Source: Bacteroidota bacterium (GTDB lineage Bacteria; Bacteroidota; Ignavibacteria; Ignavibacteriales; Ignavibacteriaceae). From it: DNA of 14,119 bases. The stretch lies in NCBI GenBank assembly GCA_021796135.1, contig JAJYOQ010000056.1, positions 1 through 14,119 on the forward strand, given 5' to 3'. The notes beneath the pieces were generated by a model. It was not told the origin of the DNA, ran no database searches, and worked only from the letters and a program-made list of their open reading frames with translations. The stretch's first letter is position 1, and each line of letters opens with the position of its first letter. A program made the position numbers and the translations under genes. This document shows positions 1 through 8,611 of the stretch, piece after piece.

Positions 1-19
1 CCACGTCTAAAATAAGGTA

Positions 20-1234
20 TTGGTTGAAGAAGAAATCGCTGATCAGCGTTATGCAATACTAAACAGCCTTGAAAAGGGTCAGATTCTTGAAGGTACGGTT
101 AAAGCAATTACCGACTTCGGAGTTTTCGTTGATTTAGGCGGTGTTGACGGCTTGGTTCATATCACGGATTTAAGCTGGGGCAGAATTAATCATCCTAATG
201 AAGTTGTTAAGCTTGATCAGGTTATTAAAGTTGTAGTTACCGACTTTGACGAAGAGAAAAAGAGAATTTCACTTAGTCTTAAAAAATTATTATCTCATCC
301 TTGGGAAGACATTGAAAACAAATACAAAATCGGAGATAAAGTTTCAGGTCGTGTCGTTTCTTTAACGGATTACGGCGCCTTCATTGAAATAGAAAAAGGC
401 ATCGAAGGTTTAATTCATAATTCTGAAATGAGCTGGACACAGCACATTAAGCATCCTTCACAAGTTGTAGCAATGGGACAACTTGTCGAAGCAGTTATTC
501 TAAGCTTAGATAAAGATGAAAAGAAAATTTCACTCGGCATTAAACAGCTTGAACCTGATCCATGGGAAACTTTGATGTTGAAATATCCTGTCGGCTCCAG
601 ACATTCCGGAATCGCAAGGAATTTGACAAACTTCGGTGTTTTTGTTGAACTAGAACCCGGCGTTGACGGATTAGTTCATATATCTGATCTTTCATGGACC
701 AAGAAAATCAGACACCCCGGAGAAGTTGTTAAAAAAGGTGAAAAACTTGAAGTTATTGTTCTTGGTGTTGATGTTGATCAAAGGAAAATTTCCTTAGGGC
801 ACAAACAGGTCGAGAATAATCCTTGGGATAATTTTGAAAAACTTTACTCAGTTGGAACAGTAACCGAAGGTAAAGTAGTCAGAATTATTGAGAAAGGATT
901 AATTGCAGAACTACCTCAGGAAGTTGACGGTTTCGTTCCTATTACGCAGCTTGCAACTATCAAGATAAAGAATATCGCAAATCATTTCCCGATAGATGAT
1001 ATCATTCCGCTTAAGGTTATTGATTTCGATAAGGACAATAAGAAAATAGTTCTAAGTGCAATTGCAATTCTTAAAGATAAATCAGAAGAAGAAATCAGAT
1101 CATATTTAGATAAGCATAAATTTGATCGCGTTGGAATTCAGGATATTCAAAATGCGGAGACCACTTCGGTCGACTCATCAGATTTCCCGATATTCGAAAT
1201 ACCCGAAGATAATTCTAAAGATAAGTCTAATTAA
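20..1234 (+). CDS. rpsA: 30S ribosomal protein S1, C-terminal four S1 domains (5' part missing)
   Basis: S1 binds mRNA and helps load it on the 30S subunit. Four S1 OB-fold repeats are visible in the 404 readable residues, at about 18-90, 104-177, 190-264 and 278-351. The first three carry the typical (V/I)(D/E)GL(V/I)H motif followed by SEMSW or (T/S)DLSW. The fourth is diverged ([10 protein letters not shown]), as is usual for the last repeat. An acidic tail follows (about 353-404). Full-length Bacteroidota S1 has six repeats in roughly 600 residues, so two N-terminal repeats should lie to the left of the window. The TTG at 20 is only the first in-frame start after a TAA at 8-10. It falls in the middle of the conserved linker ending in LVEEE, so it is unlikely to be the true start; see the finding on a frame break. 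Identity is very secure; the 5' boundary is not. Confidence 0.93.
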   Translation: MVEEEIADQRYAILNSLEKGQILEGTVKAITDFGVFVDLGGVDGLVHITDLSWGRINHPNEVVKLDQVIKVVVTDFDEEKKRISLSLKKLLSHPWEDIENKYKIGDKVSGRVVSLTDYGAFIEIEKGIEGLIHNSEMSWTQHIKHPSQVVAMGQLVEAVILSLDKDEKKISLGIKQLEPDPWETLMLKYPVGSRHSGIARNLTNFGVFVELEPGVDGLVHISDLSWTKKIRHPGEVVKKGEKLEVIVLGVDVDQRKISLGHKQVENNPWDNFEKLYSVGTVTEGKVVRIIEKGLIAELPQEVDGFVPITQLATIKIKNIANHFPIDDIIPLKVIDFDKDNKKIVLSAIAILKDKSEEEIRSYLDKHKFDRVGIQDIQNAETTSVDSSDFPIFEIPEDNSKDKSN

Positions 1235-1259
1235 TTATTTAATAATTAAGAATAATATT

Positions 1260-1291
1260 AGAGCGGGATGTATTCCCGCTCTTAAATTTTT
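1260..1291 (+). terminator. Rho-independent terminator of rpsA
   Basis: A perfect 9-bp stem (1260-1268 AGAGCGGGA pairs with 1274-1282 TCCCGCTCT) closes a 5-base loop (TGTAT) and is followed by a T-rich tract, TAAATTTTT. It lies 25 bases after the S1 stop codon, so it is placed to end the S1 transcript. The T tract ends only 9 bases before the mtaB ATG at 1301. The hairpin therefore lies in the space where an mtaB leader would be expected. Confidence 0.85.
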
Positions 1292-1300
1292 AAATAAACA

Positions 1301-2632
1301 ATGGCAAATAAAGTTGCTTTACAAACATTAGGATGTAAACTAAATTTTTCCGAAACATCAACTATCGGAAATCAATTTATGAAGTCCGGTTTTGAGATAG
1401 TCAACTTTGATCAATCTGCCGATGTTTATATCTTCAATACCTGCTCAGTTACCGAGAATGCCGAAAAAGAATGCCGCCAATTAGTACGACGCGCATTAAG
1501 AAAAAATCCAAATGCCTATGTTGTTGTAACCGGTTGTTATGCACAGCTCCGCCCTGAGGAAATAGCTAAAATTGAAGGCGTTGATTTAATACTCGGCAGC
1601 AAAGAAAAATTTGATCTCCTATCTTTAGCCGATAATTTTGAAAAGAAAGATGTCGCCTGTGTCTTCGTTTCTCCGACAATGGACATTAATGAATTCGGGA
1701 AAGCACATTCTACTGATGCAGATGACCGAACTAGGGCGTACTTTAAAATTCAAGACGGCTGTGATTATAAATGTACATTCTGTACCATCCCCTTAGCTCG
1801 CGGTAAAAGCCGAAGCATGAAACCGGATGAACTTATATATGAATTCAAAAGCCTTGTTCATGCCGGATATAAAGAAATTATACTTACGGGAGTAAACGTC
1901 GGAGATTACGGCAGTTCATTAGATTCCAGCCTCCATGATATGCTATTAAAAATGGTAAATATTCCCGGTGAATTCAGAATTAGAATTAGTTCAATCGAAC
2001 CGAATCTATTAACTGATGACATTATTAACCTTACTGAAGATAACGGGAAAATGTGCAAGCATTTCCATATCCCCTTGCAAAGCGGAAGTCAGAAGATTCT
2101 AAAACTTATGCAGCGTCGTTATAAAGTCGCTGACTATGAAAAACTAATTACGAAATTATCTTATAAGAATCCAGACATAGGAATCGGAGTTGATGTTATA
2201 GTTGGCTTTCCGGGAGAAACAGAATCAGATTTTATGGACACTTATAATTTTTTAAAGGATCTGCCGATTTCATACCTGCATGTTTTTACATACTCTGAAC
2301 GCCCATTGACTAAAGCTATTGAATTTCCCGGCAGCGTAGATATTGTCGAAAGGAAAAGAAGAAATAATATGCTTAGAATATTAAGCGATAAGAAGAAAAA
2401 TATTTTCTACAATAAAATGATAAATAAAGATTTAGATGTCCTTTTCGAATCAGAAAATACTGACGGAACTATGAAAGGATTTTCTTCAAATTATGTTCGT
2501 TTCACTAACAGATTTGATGAATTATTTGTAAATAGTTTTACGAAAGTTAACGTTGAAAAAATTAATGCCCAAGGTTTAGCCGAAGGTAATATTAAAGGCA
2601 CTCATAAATCAATTGAATTAATTGCATCTTAG
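1301..2632 (+). CDS. mtaB: tRNA (N6-threonylcarbamoyladenosine(37)-C2)-methylthiotransferase MtaB
   Basis: A radical-SAM methylthiotransferase that converts t6A37 to ms2t6A37 in ANN-decoding tRNAs. The order of domains is complete. The N-terminal UPF0004 domain has the three cluster cysteines C12 (TLGCKLN), C48 (FNTCSVTE) and C79 (VTGCYAQ). The radical-SAM core has C154, C158 and C161 (DGCDYKCTFC), and a short TRAM-like RNA-binding region lies at about 375-435. The TLGCKLN signature and the 443-residue length fit the MtaB branch better than MiaB or RimO. The ATG at 1301 sits next to the expected N-terminus and has no Shine-Dalgarno sequence. The gene follows the rpsA terminator by 9 bases and is probably the first gene of a four-gene run with the exported protein, response regulator and kinase. 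Nothing in the coding region looks damaged. Confidence 0.94.
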   Translation: MANKVALQTLGCKLNFSETSTIGNQFMKSGFEIVNFDQSADVYIFNTCSVTENAEKECRQLVRRALRKNPNAYVVVTGCYAQLRPEEIAKIEGVDLILGSKEKFDLLSLADNFEKKDVACVFVSPTMDINEFGKAHSTDADDRTRAYFKIQDGCDYKCTFCTIPLARGKSRSMKPDELIYEFKSLVHAGYKEIILTGVNVGDYGSSLDSSLHDMLLKMVNIPGEFRIRISSIEPNLLTDDIINLTEDNGKMCKHFHIPLQSGSQKILKLMQRRYKVADYEKLITKLSYKNPDIGIGVDVIVGFPGETESDFMDTYNFLKDLPISYLHVFTYSERPLTKAIEFPGSVDIVERKRRNNMLRILSDKKKNIFYNKMINKDLDVLFESENTDGTMKGFSSNYVRFTNRFDELFVNSFTKVNVEKINAQGLAEGNIKGTHKSIELIAS

Positions 2633-2654
2633 TTATAAAATTGAAATTAAAAAC

Positions 2655-3389
2655 ATGAAAAAAATTTTGTCTTTTGTTATTTTACTGCAGTTTTATTGTT
2701 TAGCACAAACAGCAGGATCAGCTAATCAATTAGCTTTGGAAAATTCTATAAAACCTGCAAATAGTTTTAAAGAAACGAAACGCATCTCATTCGTAAGTTC
2801 TACCTATGGTAAAAAAAATGTCGGTTTAGCAATTTTATTCTCTGCAATTTTACCTGGCATGGGTGAATTATATGCCGGATCATATTCAAGCGGGAAATAC
2901 TTCACAACTGCTGAAGCCGCTCTTTGGGGAGTGTATATTGGAATGAATACTTATGGAAACTGGCAAAGAGACCGGTATATTTCTTATGCGACTGCAACTG
3001 CTAATGTTGATCCGCAGGGGAAAAATTCCACATATTATGCTAATATCGGAATTTATTCTAATATTGACCAATATAATACTGCACAAATCCTATCCGGAAA
3101 TTTCAAACAAATTTATGGAAGTCAATACTATTGGAACTGGCAAAGCGACGTTCAAAGAGTGAATTACAGAAATATGTGGTATGCAAGCGAACAGGCGCAT
3201 AATAACTTAAGTTTTGTTGTCGGAGCTTTGGTTATTAATAGAATTATTAGTGCAATAAATGCGGCTCGTCTGGTCATTCAATATAATAAAGAACGTTCTA
3301 CTGATACAAGCTGGAATATGTCAGCCGGAGTTACCAATACTTTGGGATTTAATTCCAGTTTAAATTTAAATTTCCAAACAAGTTTTTAA
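2655..3389 (+). CDS. Exported or membrane protein of unknown function, DUF5683-like
   Basis: I do not recognise a specific function. The chosen ATG at 2655 gives 244 residues that begin with a signal peptide (MKKILSFVILLQFYCLA, probable cleavage before QTAG). An in-frame TTG at 2622 would add 11 residues in front of the signal peptide and overlap mtaB, so it is less likely. Residues 56-75 form a hydrophobic segment ending in PGMGELYAG, which resembles the PGxGQxYNG motif of DUF5683/TM2-like proteins common in Bacteroidota. Further hydrophobic stretches lie at about 85-98 and 186-203. The stretch between is rich in Tyr, Asn and Trp and carries the NWQxD motif twice (102-106 and 161-165). The gene begins 22 bases after mtaB and ends 17 bases before the response regulator, so it may be co-transcribed with them. 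The family assignment rests on the motif only. Confidence 0.7.
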   Translation: MKKILSFVILLQFYCLAQTAGSANQLALENSIKPANSFKETKRISFVSSTYGKKNVGLAILFSAILPGMGELYAGSYSSGKYFTTAEAALWGVYIGMNTYGNWQRDRYISYATATANVDPQGKNSTYYANIGIYSNIDQYNTAQILSGNFKQIYGSQYYWNWQSDVQRVNYRNMWYASEQAHNNLSFVVGALVINRIISAINAARLVIQYNKERSTDTSWNMSAGVTNTLGFNSSLNLNFQTSF

Positions 3390-3406
3390 CTAAACATAAT
3401 ATTTTA

Positions 3407-4078
3407 ATGAGAATTTTAATAGTTGAAGATGAAAAAAAGGTTGCTTCCTTTATAAAAAAAGGATTAGAAGAAGAATACTTCGCTGCAGATATTGCATTAG
3501 ACGGCAAAGAAGGAATGAAAATGGCAACGAGTGAAGAATACGATGCAATCATCATGGATATCATGCTCCCATTTATAGATGGTATCTCTTTACTAAAAGA
3601 AATCAGAAAAAGAGAGATAGTCACACCGGTTTTGATGCTTACGGTTAAAGATAGTTTAAAGGATAAAGTTGAAGGTCTTGATGCCGGAGCGGATGATTAT
3701 CTTACAAAACCATTTGCTTTTGAAGAGCTAATTGCAAGGGTCAGAGCTCTCCTTAGAAGAAATGAAAACACAAAAACATCAAAACTTAAGGTCGGAGATC
3801 TTTTACTTGATTTGCAAACGCATAAAGTTATCAGAGAGAATCAAGAGATTATTCTTACACCGAAAGAATATGCGATACTAGAGTATTTAATGAGAAATTC
3901 TAATAAAGTTGTTTCAAGGACAAAATTAATAGAACATGTCTATGACTATCATTTTGATCCCGAGACTAATATTATTGACGTATACATTAATAAGGTCAGA
4001 TCAAAAGTTGACACAAATTTTAAAACACCTTTGATTCATACAATTCGCGGAATAGGATATATAATAAAGGATGAGTAA
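3407..4078 (+). CDS. Two-component response regulator, OmpR/PhoB family (CusR-like)
   Basis: A DNA-binding response regulator, presumably phosphorylated by the kinase encoded next to it. The receiver domain (about 1-118) has the acidic pocket E7/D8, the phospho-acceptor D51 in IIMDIMLP, the switch residue T79 and the conserved K101 in LTKPF. Residue 80 is Val where Ala is more usual. The C-terminal winged-helix domain (about 127-220) carries the typical LTPKEYAILEYL start and the recognition-helix region ending NIIDVYINKVRSKVD. At 223 residues it is normal length for the family. No Shine-Dalgarno sequence precedes the ATG. It is 13 bases upstream of the kinase gene, a standard regulator-sensor pair. 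The targets cannot be read from this window: no efflux pump or other obvious regulated gene is adjacent except the exported protein just upstream. Confidence 0.93.
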   Translation: MRILIVEDEKKVASFIKKGLEEEYFAADIALDGKEGMKMATSEEYDAIIMDIMLPFIDGISLLKEIRKREIVTPVLMLTVKDSLKDKVEGLDAGADDYLTKPFAFEELIARVRALLRRNENTKTSKLKVGDLLLDLQTHKVIRENQEIILTPKEYAILEYLMRNSNKVVSRTKLIEHVYDYHFDPETNIIDVYINKVRSKVDTNFKTPLIHTIRGIGYIIKDE

Positions 4079-4091
4079 TCATCAGTAAATT

Positions 4092-5537
4092 ATGAACAAG
4101 TTAAGACTTTTCGTTTCATCTACACGATTCAAAGCTACTATCTGGTATTCGTCTTTATTCTTAATACTTGAGATCCTGCTCGGGGTTTTAATTTATGTGT
4201 ACTTATACAATACACTTCTGGATAATCTTGACTTGGGACTGCAAAGCCAGGCAAAAGCAATCCTTCATCATGTCGCTGAGAAACATAAAGATATAGATAA
4301 TTTTGTCCCTGATTCATTATACTCATCTCCTGAGGATTTAATTTGGGATGTAATTTATAATGAGGTTGCCCTTAATCAGAGGAATAATTACATACAAATT
4401 AATTCAAAAGACAAAATTGTTTTCAAATCGGCAAATTTAGAAGACGATACATTATCATTTCCGTATAAAACAGCCCCGGTAAATTTATTTAGTTTTACAG
4501 ATACAACCCTATCATCAAAACCCATCCGATGCGTTAAATTGATTGCAGGACAATATAAGATATTCGTGGCTTTCCCTATCCATCAAATAATTCAAACGCT
4601 TACTAGTCTGGTGCATATTTTTGTGCTGCTTGCTCCTATATTTATTTTTGTTTCAATTATCGGAGGCGGTATTATTTCAGCCAAATCTCTATCGCGTATT
4701 GATGCAATTATCAAGAAGACAGAGGAAATCACCGCTTTGAATCTTGATGAAAAGATAAGCGGTGAAAAATACAGCGACGAATACGGCAGGTTGGTAAAAA
4801 AAATGAATGAAATGATCAGCAGAATTAAAACATCTGTTGATTATATGAATCAATTTTCTATATCTGCTGCTCATGAATTAAAAACTCCTTTGACAATATT
4901 GAGAGGAGAAACAGAAATAGCTTTAAAATCCCGTAAGACTCCGGAAGAATATATTGAAGTCCTTAAAAGTAATTATGAAGAGACAATCAGACTGACAAAA
5001 ATAATCGACAATCTATTCTTTATATCAAAAATTGATAATTCTTTAATTGATATAAATAAAGAACCGATTTTTATCGATGGCTTTTTACGCGCTACTGCAG
5101 ATAATTTGAAAATATTGGGAACCGAAAAAAATATTACTATTAATGTTGTCGCAAATACTAACTCATTTGTTGAAATTGATAAGGAATTAATGACGCAGGC
5201 ACTCTCAAACCTAATTGATAATGCAATTAAGTACGGAGAGGAGAATAGTACTATTCTAATTCAAGGCGAGGTCGTTAATAATGATAAAATAAAAATCAGT
5301 GTGACCAACAAAGGCGAAGGAATTCCTTCGGAATTATTATCAAAAGTATTTGACAGATTCTTTAGAGTAGAAACATCAAGGAATAGAAATACAGGAGGAG
5401 TCGGACTTGGATTATCGGTTGTGAAGGCGATTATAAATTGGCATGATGCAGAAATTATTGCAAAATCTGAGCTGAACAAAACTACTGAATTCAGTATTAT
5501 TTTAAAGAGAAGCCAAAAGAATAAATTTCCGATATAA
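4092..5537 (+). CDS. Sensor histidine kinase (HAMP-HisKA-HATPase, CusS-like)
   Basis: Inner-membrane sensor partner of the preceding regulator. Transmembrane helix 1 is at about 16-38, and a periplasmic sensing region at about 44-165 shows no domain I recognise. Transmembrane helix 2 is at about 168-194, followed by a HAMP linker (about 195-248). The HisKA domain has the phospho-acceptor H261 in AAHELKTPLTILRGE. The ATPase domain has an N box (N377 in LSNLIDNAIKYG), an F box (VFDRFFRVE) and a G2 box (GGVGLGLSVVKAI). The G1 box reads NKGEGIP, with Asn in place of the usual Asp. That variant is common in the CusS/PcoS group, and the HELKTPLTILRGE H box also fits there. At 481 residues it looks complete. 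It converges with the YacP-like gene, leaving only 16 bases between the two stop codons. The signal it senses is unknown; a heavy-metal role would be a guess from family resemblance. Confidence 0.92.
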   Translation: MNKLRLFVSSTRFKATIWYSSLFLILEILLGVLIYVYLYNTLLDNLDLGLQSQAKAILHHVAEKHKDIDNFVPDSLYSSPEDLIWDVIYNEVALNQRNNYIQINSKDKIVFKSANLEDDTLSFPYKTAPVNLFSFTDTTLSSKPIRCVKLIAGQYKIFVAFPIHQIIQTLTSLVHIFVLLAPIFIFVSIIGGGIISAKSLSRIDAIIKKTEEITALNLDEKISGEKYSDEYGRLVKKMNEMISRIKTSVDYMNQFSISAAHELKTPLTILRGETEIALKSRKTPEEYIEVLKSNYEETIRLTKIIDNLFFISKIDNSLIDINKEPIFIDGFLRATADNLKILGTEKNITINVVANTNSFVEIDKELMTQALSNLIDNAIKYGEENSTILIQGEVVNNDKIKISVTNKGEGIPSELLSKVFDRFFRVETSRNRNTGGVGLGLSVVKAIINWHDAEIIAKSELNKTTEFSIILKRSQKNKFPI

Positions 5538-5553
5538 TGAATGGGAAACAGCT

Positions 5554-6009
5554 TCAGACATTAAATAGTTTTTTTATTTCTGAATCGGAAATCCCGCTAT
5601 TCTCTTTTTCATCAGTTATATTTTTATTTGAGTAACTGTCGAGTAATCCGGCAAATTTTCCGCTCGCCAGAATTGTACAGCCATTCTTTTCCGCATATCT
5701 AACAATATCTTTTACGTCGGAAGAAATAACAACTAAATTTTTTTTATTTTTTTCAGAATCAATTTGCGATCTAATTATATTGTCCGCAGTATCTTTCTCA
5801 GAATATATAATTTTAACTTTATTTAGTTTTATCGGAAGGTTTTCGAATCCATCAAAACATATTGTAATTGACACATTCTTTTGATTGAAATAATTCTCAA
5901 TCATATATGCAAGTTTTTCACGGACATTTTGATTATCGGATTTAACTAATTTCTCAAATTTTTTTATTTTATATATTAAATTATTTCCGTCGATAATGTA
6001 ATGCTTCAT
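5554..6009 (-). CDS. YacP/Rae1-like NYN-domain protein (putative ribonuclease)
   Basis: A 151-residue NYN (PIN-like) domain protein. The N-terminus MKHYIIDGNNLIY is the NYN signature, with D7 and N9. Other acidic residues in the expected places are D53 (CFDGFE), D73/D76 (EKDTADNII) and D98 (VISSDVKDI), which would bind the catalytic metal. The TADNII motif is typical of the YacP branch, whose Bacillus member Rae1 cuts mRNA in the ribosomal A site. Whether this protein acts the same way cannot be told from sequence. After the domain (about residue 120 on) comes a short, charged tail with little conservation. It starts 14 bases after the lptD stop and is probably the last gene of the - strand run. 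No clear terminator is visible in the short convergent gap. Confidence 0.82.
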   Translation of the reverse strand: MKHYIIDGNNLIYKIKKFEKLVKSDNQNVREKLAYMIENYFNQKNVSITICFDGFENLPIKLNKVKIIYSEKDTADNIIRSQIDSEKNKKNLVVISSDVKDIVRYAEKNGCTILASGKFAGLLDSYSNKNITDEKENSGISDSEIKKLFNV

Positions 6010-6023
6010 AAAATATTTAGATA

Positions 6024-8588
6024 CTATTTACCATTATAGAATTGATCTCTCTTAGTTAGTTTTAGATCCTGCAGCTGCGGGGCTTTTATTCTAATTTCAA
6101 AATAATAACCTGAAAAAGTACCTATAGGATTCCAGGTAAAATTCATTTCCCAGCAATGTAAATCTCTGGAGATTCTGATTTGCGGTGCGGCAAATTGCTT
6201 TTGAATAAAATCATAACTGCCGGCAAAAGAAAGCTTCCATTCCGGAGTTAAGTTAAAATCAAGATTTGCACTCATGTTAGAGGTTCTGAAAATATTGGTA
6301 GGATCACTCTTAGAATAAAGATAATTATAACTTATATATAAGTTCCAAGGAATTGTGAAATCTGCTTCTTTATTACTATAAATACCCTTATAAATCGACT
6401 TATTGGATTCATTAAGTGATGAAGATACAGAGTCCTTAGATTTTGACTCAGCTGATTTTAATTTATCTCCCGAAAGAGAAGTTGATACCGAGAACCCGAA
6501 ATTTGTAAGCCTTAATAATCCCTTCCCTTCATCAATTAAAAATTTATTTATTCTTCCGACTCCGGCGGCATAATCATATAATGAAAAATTAGAAGAACCC
6601 TGGAAGTCTAAGTATTGACCAACCTGTGTACGATAAGTTAACCCAATATCTGAGAATCTTAAACTGTCGGCAGCAAAATTATATCCTAAATTTGCGTTTA
6701 AATTCAAAAGTTGAATTTTATTTTCTTTTGATGTAGTATCGGTAGGATCCGGTTTCGTTTTCATTTCAAAGATATTTCCTAAAGAGAAAGATAAGCTTTG
6801 CTGCTGCCCGGAAGGAGTTGCCCCGAATATTTCTCTTTGAAATTTATCATAAGAGACCTTGTGCCCTTTTGAATCGGTATAATTGCCATAATAGTTCCAG
6901 AAAGGTTTTGAAAAATCAGGTTGATAATTATATGAAACTGACGGAATTACAGTTTGTCTTATTGCGCTTATTCCGAATGCATTAGGTTGAAAAATTCCGT
7001 AGAATCTGGTTGATGCAGAAATACCGGTATTAAAAGTGCGCACAAAATTAATCTGATGCATGTCGTTAGTAAGAATTGAATCAGAGCCATTTGAAGCTAT
7101 TCCGGCAAATGTTTCATTTACTCTTTTATTATACCAATCCTCCCGATAGCTAAAATTTGGAGTCAATGAAATATATCCGATCTTTGGAGAGGCGCTAAGA
7201 TTAAACAAATGCTGAATCCCGCCTCGAATGCTTAATTCTCCGTTTATTTTATTTCGATCATTTTGAAACTGACCGGAATAGTTAAATCCTATTAACTCAT
7301 ACCATTTTTGTTTTTCAAAAGATCCCTGCCTTTTGAAAGGATAAGTTTCAGGAATAGTAAATGTCAGACTCGGTAAAGTCTCAGATATATTTCCGGACTG
7401 AAGATCCTGCGTTCTGCTATAACTTAACGAAAGACTATTTCCAGATTCATCCCAGGATTTAAATAAAGTAGCATTAGAAACAATTTGGCTTTGCAGCTGC
7501 TGATTTAAGTCCTGAACATTTTGCTGTAAATAATTCTGGGAAGCAAATTGGATATTTGCGTCAAGTCTTAATGTAGGAGTAAAGGACTGGCTATGCTGCC
7601 AAATAATCTGCCAATTAACACTTTTATTATATGTTGGATCAGACGGCAGACCCGAAACGAGGTTAGAGTAACCTAATTGAAGATTACCGCTATAATCGTA
7701 GCGTTTAGTATATCTAAAACGGGAGTCTAGTTTATAGCTGCCTCTGGTATAATAGTCTCCTGTTAAGTTAACATCCATATAATTATTTATAGCCCAAAAA
7801 TATCCGAATCTTGAAAAATAGTATCCATATTGAGCACTATTTCCAAAAGCGGGGACAAGAATACCGGAGCGCCTGCCTGATTCAATCGGAAATACTGCAA
7901 ATGGTACTGGTACCGGGAAAGGCACTCCGCCAAAGAATAGCCAAACCCATTTAGCAATAATTTCTTTTTTTTGAATAACTTTCATTTCGGGAGAATAGAA
8001 ATAATAATCCGGAGGTTTAGAATCGCAAGTCGTAAACATTCCATCTTTAATAAAGTATACATCCTTATTTACCTTATTAATTTCCTGTCCTGTATAAAAA
8101 GAACCTTCTGTTTTTGTTGCAGCTGCTGAAATGAACCCTTGATTAGTCTTAAAATTATATCGCATGGTCTGACCGTCATATACTTCACCGCCCTGAGAAA
8201 GTATTGGAGTATCCTTAAGTTTATGCGGCACTGAATCGCTCGGTGTGCCGTAAGCATCAACATTACTGCTGGTAAAGTCAACTAATATTTTAGCGCTTTT
8301 AAGATCAGTGTCTTTATATTTCAAATCCGCTTGTCCGTATAAATCCATTTTTTTTTCATTTATGAAAAAGAAAAGTGAATCTCTTGAACTTGCATAGATT
8401 ACTGAATCTACATCAAAACCCTTTTTTTTAACTGAATCTTTTTGAGCTAAAGTATCTTTTTTAACTGAGGCGGTTGTGTCCGGATTTAATAATTTAAAAG
8501 GTATAGAAGTTGCAGAATATCCGCTTGATATAAGAATGGAAAATATAAAAATAAAAAGGATTAATTTCATACAACTATTATATTTCAT
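6024..8588 (-). CDS. lptD: LPS-assembly protein LptD (OstA-type outer-membrane barrel)
   Basis: The outer-membrane end of the Lpt pathway, which inserts lipopolysaccharide into the outer leaflet. After a signal peptide (cleavage likely after GYSA, residue 26) comes a Lys/Asp/Ser-rich linker. An LptA/OstA-like jelly-roll region follows (about 60-200, including AKILVDF, YNFKTNQGFI and FTTCD). The long beta-barrel region begins near the conserved GRRSGILVP motif (238-246) and is rich in aromatic, alternating strands. The C-terminal DLHCWEMNFTW motif is typical of Bacteroidota LptD. At 854 residues it is within the usual range. The mature protein has exactly two cysteines, C188 and C812. Two starts are possible: ATG at 8588, or ATG at 8570, which gives a more standard signal peptide (MKLILFIFIFS). 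Neither has a Shine-Dalgarno sequence. The gene starts 23 bases after the ROK kinase stop, suggesting co-transcription. Confidence 0.92.
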   Translation of the reverse strand: MKYNSCMKLILFIFIFSILISSGYSATSIPFKLLNPDTTASVKKDTLAQKDSVKKKGFDVDSVIYASSRDSLFFFINEKKMDLYGQADLKYKDTDLKSAKILVDFTSSNVDAYGTPSDSVPHKLKDTPILSQGGEVYDGQTMRYNFKTNQGFISAAATKTEGSFYTGQEINKVNKDVYFIKDGMFTTCDSKPPDYYFYSPEMKVIQKKEIIAKWVWLFFGGVPFPVPVPFAVFPIESGRRSGILVPAFGNSAQYGYYFSRFGYFWAINNYMDVNLTGDYYTRGSYKLDSRFRYTKRYDYSGNLQLGYSNLVSGLPSDPTYNKSVNWQIIWQHSQSFTPTLRLDANIQFASQNYLQQNVQDLNQQLQSQIVSNATLFKSWDESGNSLSLSYSRTQDLQSGNISETLPSLTFTIPETYPFKRQGSFEKQKWYELIGFNYSGQFQNDRNKINGELSIRGGIQHLFNLSASPKIGYISLTPNFSYREDWYNKRVNETFAGIASNGSDSILTNDMHQINFVRTFNTGISASTRFYGIFQPNAFGISAIRQTVIPSVSYNYQPDFSKPFWNYYGNYTDSKGHKVSYDKFQREIFGATPSGQQQSLSFSLGNIFEMKTKPDPTDTTSKENKIQLLNLNANLGYNFAADSLRFSDIGLTYRTQVGQYLDFQGSSNFSLYDYAAGVGRINKFLIDEGKGLLRLTNFGFSVSTSLSGDKLKSAESKSKDSVSSSLNESNKSIYKGIYSNKEADFTIPWNLYISYNYLYSKSDPTNIFRTSNMSANLDFNLTPEWKLSFAGSYDFIQKQFAAPQIRISRDLHCWEMNFTWNPIGTFSGYYFEIRIKAPQLQDLKLTKRDQFYNGK

Positions 8589-8611
8589 TATTCAACCGGA
8601 CAGGGCAATAT

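Noticed and set aside
5551..5590. Possible bidirectional terminator where the kinase and YacP-like genes converge (TTCAGA at 5553-5558 against TCTGAA at 5579-5584, with a T run between).
   Set aside because: The stem is only 6 bp with a 20-base loop, and the T run is in the loop instead of after the stem. It also lies inside the YacP-like coding end.
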